Below are positions 44,757-53,670 of a stretch of 64,000 nt of DNA, one piece after another (positions within the stretch are counted from its first letter, which is position 1; each line of letters opens with the position of its first letter). Below the pieces are notes generated by a model. The model saw only the letters and a list, made by a program, of their open reading frames with translations, ran no database searches and had not been told where the DNA came from. The stretch lies in NCBI GenBank assembly GCA_963664605.1, contig OY761536.1:3534001-3598000 (forward strand), in the 5' to 3' direction. The DNA is from JAHOYW01 sp963664605 (lineage in GTDB: Bacteria; Verrucomicrobiota; Lentisphaeria; Victivallales; Victivallaceae). The position numbers and the translations under genes were made by a program.

Positions 44757-46826
44757 TTAAAATACGGAATTGGCGACATATGGACTATCCAGATATCCTG
44801 CACAGTGATGCCCCGCCTTGAAAAACTCGTCTCCGGTTTCCAGATAATTATCCTCTATTCCCCGGATAATTCGTTTAACCTCATTCATCAGTTCTATGTC
44901 TTCGGCGATATGAGCTATCAGGAACATGCGCCGCGGCAGATAAGCTCCACTGGTACGGTGAAATCCGTCATAATCCTCGTCAATACTTTTAATGATACGC
45001 CGCGCCATAGCACAAGCTTTCTTCAGCAGACAAGCATAATTCCTGCAAGTCCGCGGATCGGCCCTGAATAAGAATTCACAAATCCCGGCGAAAAGATGCG
45101 AACCGTTCCATGCCTGTCCTTTCAAAGCGTTGATCCCCCAGTACGGCCCTACCCCGAAACCGCTGCGCCAAAAATTATCTTTGAATAATGAATGCACTAC
45201 ATCATGAGCAATTTTTTCGGCTTCATCCCAGTAAATCTCATACCCGGTTGCGTCATAAAGAGCCATTATTCCTTCAAGCGGCTCCGTATCCCGCCCCATG
45301 TTTTTGCGCGGCTGATTCTGGCGGTTAACCGCGATCCAACGGCTTGCGACCGCCTGGGCGCTTTCCAGATAATAAGGATCTCCCGTTTCCTGCCAGTTTT
45401 TCACCATCCCTCCGAAACGCAGATAAATCAGTGAAAATAAATTCCATTCCGGTCCGTCGCCATGATAATGAATATTGAAATAATAATGATCCAATGCCAC
45501 GTCTGTTATAAATTTGACAGAGTCAAAGGCCAGCTTGTAAAGCTCAGGAGAAGTCCGCATATAAGCGCCGCGATAAAGATAAATACTCTCATTTCCATCC
45601 ATCGAAAATTCATAACGTCCGGAAATATCCCCATCCAGATAGCGGTATACTCCACCGCGGCAAATTCCATCAGAATGTTTATTCCGCAAAAATACCGGAA
45701 CAGCAAGTTCCGAAATATCTCTGAGAAGTTTAAAATCATCTCCTTGCACTTCCGGCAGCGCCACTCCGAATTCACCGCATTTTCTGTACCATTCCGGCAA
45801 AGCCAGACATCTGACTGGTGCTCCGGCATTATTAAAGCGTGCGGAAAATTCAAAACTGCATCCAAGCCCTTCGACCATTCCCGCCTTGGAATCTTTAACA
45901 TACTGGGCTTTAACATCACCCGACGAACCAGTAATAAAAACATTATCCAGCCGTTTTCCCAGAAAAACTTCTGTTGAATCAAGCGGTATCCAGCGCCAGG
46001 AATTTCCTTCTCTCGTAATATTTTTTTCACCATACTCAACTTCAAACTCAGGTATGGAATCTTCATATGCCAACTCTATAAACGGCAACCCGAAAGCCTG
46101 ACATCCCATGCCGTATCCCTGAATATTAGCAAAATGCGCGCTAAACTCAAAAAATCCGTCATTATGGATTATCACAAAAGCTTTTGCTCCAATTGTAGCC
46201 TCTTTTATAAAATCCAGTTCATCAATTTTATCAGCTTCCGACATGGTCATCGGACGGTCTTCTTTGCCGGCGTAAATATGGCCTCCCACCGTAAACGCTG
46301 CGGAGAGCGGGCCACTCCATCCCGGAATGACTTCACACCATTGCCAGTAACGAAGTTCGCCGTTTACATTCATCCCCAGCCGCAGCTTGAGCGAATTATT
46401 CAAACTGGACAAGAGTGCAGTATCTTCACGTTTCACGTAATGATAAATTTTCTCGTCGCGATGATGATAAATTTCCCGGCCGGGAATAATTTTTATCGAA
46501 ACCGGACAGCTTTCTTTTTCAAAGATTTTATCCCCGGGAGTAAATTCAACTTTTACAGGCTCAGAAACCGGCCCGGGAAAACTGGCAGTTACTAAACAAC
46601 GACGCGGTATCTGTTCCAGTATATTTGGAGTTTTCAAATATTTATCCGGCCACGGCCAGGTCTGCTTTGGATCAAGCAGCGCCCGCTGTCCCCAGTTTCC
46701 CAGAGGGACAGTTTGCAGCGTTTCTGCACCGGGAATATTCACGCCCACATTAAACGGCGGCAGAGGCAGTGAACAAACAATTTTGTTTCCAGCCGTTTTT
46801 TGAAGTGGAATCAAGTCAACTTGCAT
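44757..46826 (-). CDS. Predicted six-hairpin (alpha/alpha-toroid) carbohydrate-active protein
   Basis: 689 residues, no signal peptide. The N-terminal half is beta-rich (NVGVNIPGAETLQTVPLG ...). The C-terminal half (from about 400) is helical with repeated motifs such as DVALDHYYFNIHYHGDGPEWNLFSL, EPLEGIMALYDATGYEIYWDEAEKIAHDV and ALKGQAWNGSHLFAGICEF, as in six-hairpin glycosidases and uronate-processing enzymes. I cannot place it in a numbered glycoside hydrolase family. Its position at the end of the carbohydrate island suggests a role on oligosaccharides brought into the cell. Confidence 0.6.
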   Translation of the reverse strand: MQVDLIPLQKTAGNKIVCSLPLPPFNVGVNIPGAETLQTVPLGNWGQRALLDPKQTWPWPDKYLKTPNILEQIPRRCLVTASFPGPVSEPVKVEFTPGDKIFEKESCPVSIKIIPGREIYHHRDEKIYHYVKREDTALLSSLNNSLKLRLGMNVNGELRYWQWCEVIPGWSGPLSAAFTVGGHIYAGKEDRPMTMSEADKIDELDFIKEATIGAKAFVIIHNDGFFEFSAHFANIQGYGMGCQAFGLPFIELAYEDSIPEFEVEYGEKNITREGNSWRWIPLDSTEVFLGKRLDNVFITGSSGDVKAQYVKDSKAGMVEGLGCSFEFSARFNNAGAPVRCLALPEWYRKCGEFGVALPEVQGDDFKLLRDISELAVPVFLRNKHSDGICRGGVYRYLDGDISGRYEFSMDGNESIYLYRGAYMRTSPELYKLAFDSVKFITDVALDHYYFNIHYHGDGPEWNLFSLIYLRFGGMVKNWQETGDPYYLESAQAVASRWIAVNRQNQPRKNMGRDTEPLEGIMALYDATGYEIYWDEAEKIAHDVVHSLFKDNFWRSGFGVGPYWGINALKGQAWNGSHLFAGICEFLFRADPRTCRNYACLLKKACAMARRIIKSIDEDYDGFHRTSGAYLPRRMFLIAHIAEDIELMNEVKRIIRGIEDNYLETGDEFFKAGHHCAGYLDSPYVANSVF

Positions 46827-47050
46827 TTTTTTATTCCTATTTTAGGCTTAATTATTTCCCCAAAAACTATAATAAAATAATTTCTTTTCACACTGACTTA
46901 AAGACTCGTGCGAAATGGTAAGATTTAACTCTCGGAATTGGCGTTTCTTCTTTCAGTATCCAGAATAAAATTAAGACATAATTTCAACATTCAGCTACCG
47001 TCTATTAACTTGTGGAGTACAGAGAATATTCCACTCACACCTTTATTCAT

Positions 47051-48784
47051 TCAATTTACTGATAAAATAGAGATATTAGTTTTTTGCTCACTTATTGGAG
47101 TAATAAGATAAACAGGTCGCCAAATACCTCCATACGCATCTCCTCCGTCAACCCGCACAGTCAAGATGTTTATTTTGTCAGTGTCTGTATATTTTGACAC
47201 ATCAAATAAAAATGGAATATCCCAACCTGCTGCCGCCAGGTTATGTTCTCCCACAAATTTTCCGTTCAACCATATTCTAGCTTCTTCATCAACGCCAGTA
47301 AACAGCAATGCGATTTTTTTTCCTTTTGCCCATTTGGGCACTCGAAAATTAACTTTATACCATGCTACTCCGCTATAATTCTCCCATTTAGAACCTTTAC
47401 AGTTCCACCATTCCGGAACAACAATATTCTCCCAGTCAAAAACACTAATATTGTTTGAATACCATTTTTTTAATTCTCCAAGTTGTTCGACATCTATTTT
47501 GAACATCCATTTCACCGGCAGAGATAGAACTAACCGATATTGTTTCCATAACGGAGTCGTTATAAAACTATCATCCTGTTTTATATACATCCGTGCAGTA
47601 GAATATGCAGGTCTATGTTTTGGACTATTACGGATACTGTGTTCTTTACTTGGGCTTAATGTCTTTTTTTTTGCTTTCCTCAACGCCTGAATATATTCTT
47701 CAGGACAATGTGTCCCCTGCCACCAGTTAATCTTGTGTGTATATATCCAGACGTAATCCCCATATTTCAATCCCTGCTGAACGGCATATGCGAGCTCGTC
47801 CGGAGTATAAAAGTTTTTCTTTAACTCATCTGGCTGTGTATGCCATGCAGAACTGGCATAAGTATCAATAAACAGCCCAAACCCAACATGCATCTTGTTT
47901 TTATAAAGCTTTGGCAGACGGCTGAAATAGCTGACATGTTCAATAATATCTCTTGCTGATTTAAAGCTCACGGAATCTTTAAATCCATAAGCCTGTTCAT
48001 AACCATCAACAATAGTGATGTTTTCACCAGCTCCTTTAAGGAATCCGTCAATAAATGCAGGCAAAAGACTATATCTTTTAAAGATAGCTCCACGTTTATT
48101 AGTCCCATACAAGAGCTCATTTCCAAATGTGAACATTATGGTCATTTTCGGGCATTCTTCGCGTATTGCTTTAATAATGTTGAGAGCCTGCTTGTATACC
48201 TGATCCTGATATTCTTTATAACTGTATTTATTTTTCAACGGCATATCCTTATATCTCCATATGCACGGTTGCCAATTGGGCCCCTTCCCTTTTGCATAAT
48301 ATTCAATATCAAAAAAAATACCTTTAACGCCACTCAGTCTCACAGCTTTGGCTACAGTCTTCCAATTATTTATTACATTTTTAATCCCATCTTCATCATA
48401 CCAGTCAACACCTCCAGGGCTTGCATTGAATTGAATAAAACTGTCTTTAAGTGCATTATTTTTTGTCTTTGCAAGCAACTCTATGTCAGAATTCATACGT
48501 TTGACAAGTCCTTCTGAACACTTTTCCTTTTGCCATGCCGACCAGGCAAATCCCTTTTCCCCAACTGGAGCTCCCGACCACTTATTACGTCTTCCAAGGT
48601 CAATTACCAACCCATCGAACGGCAACTCCTCTAAACGCTTTAAATTTTTTATCAGAAAGGGGATGTCCGGCATATCCCAACCAAATTCAATCAGTTTTCC
48701 TGGCTGTTCTTTTGGACTCAAAGCAGAAACATTGATTAATACTAAAATTAAATAAACCCAGATAGCGGAGAAAATCTTTTTCAT
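47051..48784 (-). CDS. Secreted glycoside-hydrolase-like protein with GH2-type jelly roll
   Basis: 577 residues with a signal peptide (KKIFSAIWVYLILVLINVSA). Residues about 30-360 look like a TIM-barrel (GLVIDLGRRN, GVKGIFFDIEYYAKG, TIMFTFGNELLYG, KMHVGFGLFIDTYASSAWH). Residues about 400-570 form a GH2-type sugar-binding jelly roll (VAWYKVNFRVPKWAKGK, ARIWLNGKFVGEHNLAAAGWDIPFLFDVS, VRVDGGDAYGGIWRPVYL). Catalytic residues cannot be assigned. It probably cleaves or binds polysaccharide outside the cytoplasm, with the LamG protein encoded just upstream. Confidence 0.7.
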   Translation of the reverse strand: MKKIFSAIWVYLILVLINVSALSPKEQPGKLIEFGWDMPDIPFLIKNLKRLEELPFDGLVIDLGRRNKWSGAPVGEKGFAWSAWQKEKCSEGLVKRMNSDIELLAKTKNNALKDSFIQFNASPGGVDWYDEDGIKNVINNWKTVAKAVRLSGVKGIFFDIEYYAKGKGPNWQPCIWRYKDMPLKNKYSYKEYQDQVYKQALNIIKAIREECPKMTIMFTFGNELLYGTNKRGAIFKRYSLLPAFIDGFLKGAGENITIVDGYEQAYGFKDSVSFKSARDIIEHVSYFSRLPKLYKNKMHVGFGLFIDTYASSAWHTQPDELKKNFYTPDELAYAVQQGLKYGDYVWIYTHKINWWQGTHCPEEYIQALRKAKKKTLSPSKEHSIRNSPKHRPAYSTARMYIKQDDSFITTPLWKQYRLVLSLPVKWMFKIDVEQLGELKKWYSNNISVFDWENIVVPEWWNCKGSKWENYSGVAWYKVNFRVPKWAKGKKIALLFTGVDEEARIWLNGKFVGEHNLAAAGWDIPFLFDVSKYTDTDKINILTVRVDGGDAYGGIWRPVYLITPISEQKTNISILSVN

Positions 48785-48839
48785 TGTATAAAATTCCTTA
48801 AGATTGATTAAATATTTATAAATATTTTATGTTAAATTT

Positions 48840-49607
48840 TTATTGCTGCTTACCTGCTTTTATATTAGGTGGAGAATAATTATATAGAGACAACACCTGC
48901 TCATCAGAAAACTGATAATTATATATCCTCAAGTCATCAATAAGCCCATTTAGTACATTATTTTTAGTCAATTGCTTGTTCGACAGCAAATTTCCAACAA
49001 CTAATTTATTTGCGTTTCCAGGCCAGGTTGAATAATATGTTGAACCTATCAGTTCACCATCAAGATATAAGTTACAGCAATTCTCTTTAGCCGAACGAGT
49101 ATAAGTAATATGATGCCAAGTGTCTGCGTTCCAAATAGCATCGCCCGAAGTACTGAACTGGGTTCTCTTCCAGTTTACCATAACGGCAGCCATTAATTTT
49201 GGACCATAATCATATTTAATCAGAATTAACCCATCTTTATTGGCGTAAGAATCACCACTTACAGACAAAAAAAGCATTCGACATTTTGCACGGCTCCCCT
49301 TAGGGGTTTTAAACCAAAAAGCAATTGTGGATGCTTTTTTATTGAATAAGTTCGCTATATTATAAATTAATTGAGTATTTCCTCCAACTTTCACTGCATT
49401 GCCGAATTTCCCTGAAACTAAACTCGTGTTTTTGACAACAGCTGATACTTTTGCACCGTCTGCAAGAAGAGAACAATCCTCGTCATAGCTGGCGTATAAC
49501 TTTGGTGGTATTCCCGGAAATGATTTATCTCCTGCAATACAGTACGTCCCAATTATACATATTATGAAAATTATTAATGAATACTTGCTTAAACTATTAT
49601 TATGCAT
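48840..49607 (-). CDS. Secreted LamG/concanavalin A-like domain protein
   Basis: 255 residues from ATG 49607. A signal peptide (YSLIIFIICIIGTYCIAG) precedes a single LamG-like jelly roll: LYASYDEDCSLLADGAK, STIAFWFKTPKGSR, WNADTWHHITYTRSAKENCCNLYLDGELIGS, LNGLIDDLRIYNYQFSDEQVLSLY. Such domains bind glycans or proteins and are not catalytic by themselves. It starts about 40 bp after the pseudopilin gene stop and leads to the glycosidase-like gene. Confidence 0.85.
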   Translation of the reverse strand: MHNNSLSKYSLIIFIICIIGTYCIAGDKSFPGIPPKLYASYDEDCSLLADGAKVSAVVKNTSLVSGKFGNAVKVGGNTQLIYNIANLFNKKASTIAFWFKTPKGSRAKCRMLFLSVSGDSYANKDGLILIKYDYGPKLMAAVMVNWKRTQFSTSGDAIWNADTWHHITYTRSAKENCCNLYLDGELIGSTYYSTWPGNANKLVVGNLLSNKQLTKNNVLNGLIDDLRIYNYQFSDEQVLSLYNYSPPNIKAGKQQ

Positions 49608-49646
49608 CCTATTTACCTTTGAATTCACCTTTGTTGAAATCACTAT

Positions 49647-50363
49647 TTATTTGACATTTGCTGTCATTTCATCAAATGTCTCCCACGGGCGCTCCCAACT
49701 GCCACTGACAGGGCTCCCGAAATCTCTAGTAGAATACCATTCAACATGACCATCCGAATACAATGTATGTAAGCCTTCGAAACTATGTAGATCCTGAGCT
49801 CCACACATCGTACTGTAATTGGAATACCATGGATAACACGAAACGAGTATTTTGTTTTTCAATCTGGATATGAGCTCCGTTGGACGATCAAAAGCACGAT
49901 TACCAGTTCTTGTATTGTCTTCAAAGCGGTAAGCATAATTGCTTCTTATATCATATCCAGGAGATTCAAAGCTTTTTAATCCGTAATCAGCATTTAACAT
50001 CCCTCTAACTTTATCATCACCGGTACACTCAGCACACCAAAAAACCGTGCTATTGCCAAAACTGATGTATTTACTTTCGACCAACCGGCCTAAGCCATAA
50101 AATTTCCCATATTTCCTGAGAGTCTCAGTGCTCATAAGACCATTGTATGGAACATACCCGCTCCAGTCATTTGTATATAAAGCAATACCAAGACCGATTT
50201 GCTTTTGATTATTAATATCTTTGCTTTTTTTAGCACGCGAGCGGGCCTTGTTAAGCGCCGGCAGCAGCATACTGGCGAGGATTGCTATGATAGCGATCAC
50301 AACAAGGAGTTCAATAAGCGTAAAACTTTTCCTTTTTGAGTTTTTTTCCAGCTCCTTTTTCAT
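49647..50363 (-). CDS. Type II pseudopilin-like protein
   Basis: 238 residues. The leader MKKELEKNSKRKS is followed by FTLIELLVVIAI and the hydrophobic helix; Ser stands where Gly usually precedes cleavage. The mature domain has NNQKQIGLGIALYTNDWSGYVPYN and ends with HTLYSDGHVEWYSTRDFG, the H-X9-DG-like C-terminus. GAAGGAG precedes the ATG. It sits between the GntR/solute-binding regulator and the secreted LamG and glycosidase genes, all on one strand, as pseudopilins of this type often do in Lentisphaerota. Perhaps it helps export or display of the enzymes; this is inference. Confidence 0.9.
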   Translation of the reverse strand: MKKELEKNSKRKSFTLIELLVVIAIIAILASMLLPALNKARSRAKKSKDINNQKQIGLGIALYTNDWSGYVPYNGLMSTETLRKYGKFYGLGRLVESKYISFGNSTVFWCAECTGDDKVRGMLNADYGLKSFESPGYDIRSNYAYRFEDNTRTGNRAFDRPTELISRLKNKILVSCYPWYSNYSTMCGAQDLHSFEGLHTLYSDGHVEWYSTRDFGSPVSGSWERPWETFDEMTANVK

Positions 50364-50415
50364 TTTTCGGCTCCTTCTTTTACTTGTTAATGTTTATAGG
50401 ACTCTTTTTTTATTT

Positions 50416-51912
50416 TTATGCCAACGCCATAATTTGTGTCAGCTTTCCGCCGCTGACTGACGAAGTATTTATTGAATTAAGGTAAAACTTTAATGCGTCA
50501 ATTGATATCTCCCTGTCTGAGCCCAACAAGTTATATAAACTTTTCCCGCTGATTTTTTTCTCCCAGTCATTACCCAACGGCTCCCAGATTAGGCTTTCCT
50601 CGATCTTACTGACCGCATTTCTCCATGCGTCTGGGAAATTACTGTCCCGGCACAGGAATTTATCGTTTTCAATATCTTTGTAGATCGTCCACGGCTTGGA
50701 AAATCTATTGTAGCTGGTTCTGCATATTCCGCCGACATCTTTATGCACCCATTCTATATAATGCTGAACATATTTAAGTGCTGCAAGCTGTTCACGTTCG
50801 TCAGCACCGGCACGAATAAAATTACCCGCTACATTAGCCAGGCCTGTTTTCCCAAGCTGTGCCAAACTGTAATTAGCGGTTTGACAATGTCCCATAAGAA
50901 AACTTGCCAGACTGCCGGAATCAAATACTATTGGAACTTCATTGTCATAAAGTGATAATATATTCTCCTCGTAGCCCGTATCATTAACGATTCCAAGTTT
51001 TTCCTCAAACATCACTTTGTAAAAATATTCAAGAGCTCCTGTACTGTAGTCATCCTGCCAGTCTACCGGCAAAAGCTGTTGCCCCGGCCTGGTTATCTGC
51101 AGGTCAATGGTCACCAAATGCTGAAGCCATATATACATATCCGCCGCCATAGTAAAAATAAGCGGCGCTTTCCCGGTATGACTGCGCAATTGGCGCAAGC
51201 ATTCAATAAAAGCATCGAGACTGCTGAAACAGTATTCCGGATCAATTTTGGCCTCTTTGAACAGTTTATGATTGTATGTATAACAGGTAATTGTCGCGCT
51301 TGTAGGCAGCAAATAAAGCTGTCCATCCAGCTTACACCGTTCAATATAAGCTGGCTTGATCTGGTTTAGATAATCAGTAACCTGTTCTTCTTTCAATGGA
51401 GCAATAAGTTTGAATTTCTCATATATCGGCAATTCTGTCTGGGTAATATTATTAGTACTTGGAATTCCATTACGCATCAACTGCTTTATCTGTTCGATAG
51501 CAAAATTATCCCCATTTCCTTTTACTTGAACTTCTTTAATATCAATATCCGGGTATTTGCGTTTAAAGGCGACATTCGACTGTTCGCGGATCAGCATACT
51601 GTTAATTTTGCTCATATCATTATAATCCCGCACCAGACATGATATGGTAACACCATTCAAATCAATAAATTCATTTAGCAACGGCAATTTCGCCAGAAAG
51701 TTTAAATTACTCCCGCGATTCTCGACATAGCCAGATATTTTGAGTTCATTGATCGCACTGTGAATAGTATATATACTGACATCGAATTCTTCCGCCAACT
51801 GGCGTAACGGAGGTATACGTTCGCCAACCGCTATCTCCTGCTCTGCAAAGGCTTTCAGCATTTGCATAACAGCATTGTGGACTTTAGGTTTTGCCAGCAG
51901 ATGTTCGAACAT
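50416..51912 (-). CDS. GntR-type regulator fused to ABC solute-binding-protein-like domain
   Basis: 498 residues. The first 75 are a GntR winged helix (AVGERIPPLRQLAEEFDVSIYTIHSAINELKISGYVENRGS). From about residue 85 to the end it resembles an extracellular solute-binding protein of the sugar ABC family 1 (KRKYPDIDIKEVQVKGNGD, LDGQLYLLPTSATITCYTYNHKLFKEAKIDP, NEVPIVFDSGSLASFLMGHC). There is no signal peptide or membrane segment, so the binding protein fold is presumably used inside the cell as an oligosaccharide sensor. A 9-bp inverted repeat lies in its promoter. It is the first gene of the run down to 47051. Confidence 0.82.
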   Translation of the reverse strand: MFEHLLAKPKVHNAVMQMLKAFAEQEIAVGERIPPLRQLAEEFDVSIYTIHSAINELKISGYVENRGSNLNFLAKLPLLNEFIDLNGVTISCLVRDYNDMSKINSMLIREQSNVAFKRKYPDIDIKEVQVKGNGDNFAIEQIKQLMRNGIPSTNNITQTELPIYEKFKLIAPLKEEQVTDYLNQIKPAYIERCKLDGQLYLLPTSATITCYTYNHKLFKEAKIDPEYCFSSLDAFIECLRQLRSHTGKAPLIFTMAADMYIWLQHLVTIDLQITRPGQQLLPVDWQDDYSTGALEYFYKVMFEEKLGIVNDTGYEENILSLYDNEVPIVFDSGSLASFLMGHCQTANYSLAQLGKTGLANVAGNFIRAGADEREQLAALKYVQHYIEWVHKDVGGICRTSYNRFSKPWTIYKDIENDKFLCRDSNFPDAWRNAVSKIEESLIWEPLGNDWEKKISGKSLYNLLGSDREISIDALKFYLNSINTSSVSGGKLTQIMALA

Positions 51913-51935
51913 GATTATACAACCTTTGTTTTTTG

Positions 51936-51966
51936 TTGTTATTTATAATATAACACAAAATAACAA
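51936..51966. promoter_or_regulatory. Palindromic candidate operator of the GntR-SBP gene
   Basis: Perfect inverted repeat TTGTTATTT (51936-51944) / AAATAACAA (51958-51966) with a 13-bp spacer, 24 bp upstream of the start codon. The A+T-rich interior contains TATATTATA, a possible -10 region on the minus strand. Confidence 0.55.
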
Positions 51967-52129
51967 TATTGCAACCCATCAGTTTGTTTTTTTGAAAAAA
52001 AATGAAAATAAATTTAATTTTCCGCTTTATTATTTATTATTTTATGGTATAAATCAAAGTTAAAAGCAAAAAAGGCAGTTCCAACTATTGATTTTTCACA
52101 AAAAGCAAGCATATTTAGCTTCCAGATAA

Positions 52130-52205
52130 GCCCCGGTAGCTCAGAGGATAGAGCACTTGACTTCTAATCAAGCTGTCACAGGTTCGAATCCTGTCCGGGG
52201 TACCA
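52130..52205 (+). tRNA. tRNA-Arg(TCT)
   Basis: Full cloverleaf: acceptor GCCCCGG / CCGGGGT (with a terminal G-T pair), D arm GCTC...GAGC, anticodon arm CTTGA-CTTCTAA-TCAAG with anticodon TCT, T arm ACAGG-TTCGAAT-CCTGT. CCA is encoded. It reads AGA/AGG arginine codons. It is the only plus-strand gene in the last 20 kb. Confidence 0.97.
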
Positions 52206-52469
52206 TTCTTTCTGCCAATTAAACTCAAAAATATCTTTTTGTGGTTTTCTTTTATATATTTGTTTCCAGCATTATATAAAAATAGTGGTATAGTAGGACA
52301 TCGTGTAATGTTAAATGACACACAATGGTTCAAATGGTGATTATTTAAATAATCCGTTTATCATATTAAAAGCGGCGGGAAAATTAGTTTTATTAATTTT
52401 CCTGAACGTAAAATTCTTTCGATAATTGCGCACTTATGAAGCCTGTAACAGGTAAAACTGATTTCAGAA

Positions 52470-53489
52470 TCAATAGTCACGGGTGTGGAAATCCACTTTA
52501 GATGGAACAACTATTTTGATCGCTGTTTTAGATGCCTTATTTTCGATAATATCACACAATAGCTTAGTTCCGTTGTATGCCATTTCAGTCAACGGGAAAG
52601 TCATAATCACAGACTCGAGAATCATATTAAAATATTCGTATCCACGGGAGGAAACAATCACTACCTTGGAACACTTTTTCAGACCATACATAGCTAAAAG
52701 GGCCGTTTCCAAATCGCGTGCTACACGAGTATCGAAGCAAAAAATAACATCAAAAGGTATTTGGTCAGTAGTTAAATTATTCATAAAATATTTGAAAGCT
52801 CCAGTCATTTTCCCCGTGCCATACATTATGAGATCTGGAGATATATGCATGCCATTTTCCTCAAGTGCGACTTTCAGGTATGACAAACAGATTCTTCCGA
52901 AATTTTCATCCACTTCATCGTAGTAGGCAATTCTGGAACAGTTTCTGCTTTTAACTGCTTCGACGACTTTATTAATGCCAATACGTAAATCAGCTTCTAC
53001 CACAAAATTATTTTCCGCGATTTCATTACGGTAATTACCCAGCAGAACAAAAGGAATACCATGTTTTTTCAACAAATCGGTTGTTGGAACACCTAAATCG
53101 CCGGAAATAACTATACCATCAACCCGTTTATCGCGTAAAATCATTGGCAGATCAACTACACGCCGCTCGTCGCCTGAAAGCTTTACCAATATCAAATGCA
53201 GGTCTTTCTCCTTAACTGCGGCGGCAATTCCATCAATCAATCTGGCATAAGCCGGATCAGCAAAATCAAGTTTCACCATAACAAATGCAATATTACGGGA
53301 CCTGAGAGAACCACTTTTGCGCACCAAGTCCTGGATGCTCCAATTTAACTGGTAACCAAGTTCTTCGCAGCAATCTAGGATTTTTTTCTTTATTTCTTCA
53401 GAAACTCCGCCTTTATTATTCAGAGCCTTGGAAACCGTAGCTTTAGTTACACCAACCTTTTCGGCAATATCTTTCATTGTCACATTCAT
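52470..53489 (-). CDS. LacI family transcriptional regulator
   Basis: 339 residues from ATG 53489, 7 bp after AGGA; the longer upstream frame adds residues that fit no family. Helix-turn-helix MKDIAEKVGVTKATVSKALNNKGGVSEEIKKKI and hinge LGYQLNWSIQDLVRKS lead to a sugar-sensing domain (NIAFVMVKLDFADPAYARLIDGIAAAV, RVDGIVISGDLG). Its target is probably the carbohydrate genes around it. The upstream sequence has an AAACGTT dyad that might be an operator, but it is weak. Confidence 0.92.
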   Translation of the reverse strand: MNVTMKDIAEKVGVTKATVSKALNNKGGVSEEIKKKILDCCEELGYQLNWSIQDLVRKSGSLRSRNIAFVMVKLDFADPAYARLIDGIAAAVKEKDLHLILVKLSGDERRVVDLPMILRDKRVDGIVISGDLGVPTTDLLKKHGIPFVLLGNYRNEIAENNFVVEADLRIGINKVVEAVKSRNCSRIAYYDEVDENFGRICLSYLKVALEENGMHISPDLIMYGTGKMTGAFKYFMNNLTTDQIPFDVIFCFDTRVARDLETALLAMYGLKKCSKVVIVSSRGYEYFNMILESVIMTFPLTEMAYNGTKLLCDIIENKASKTAIKIVVPSKVDFHTRDY

Positions 53490-53603
53490 ATGCATTCCTG
53501 TTCTGAATATTAAGTTTTTATATTTTAAAAATACATGCCAGTAGAGCAAATGCAAACGTTAAGTAAATATTTAAAGTAACTTGTTATCTTGATCTAAAAA
53601 AGT

Positions 53604-53643
53604 AAAAAGATGGAATCTTTCCAGAAGAAGGTTCCATCTTTTT
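53604..53643 (-). terminator. Intrinsic terminator of the pectate-lyase-like gene
   Basis: Perfect 12-bp stem AAAAAGATGGAA / TTCCATCTTTTT with a 16-nt loop, 28 bp after the stop codon. The minus-strand arm ends in a T-run. Confidence 0.88.
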
Positions 53644-53670
53644 AAGTCTTTTATAAATATAACTCTTTAT

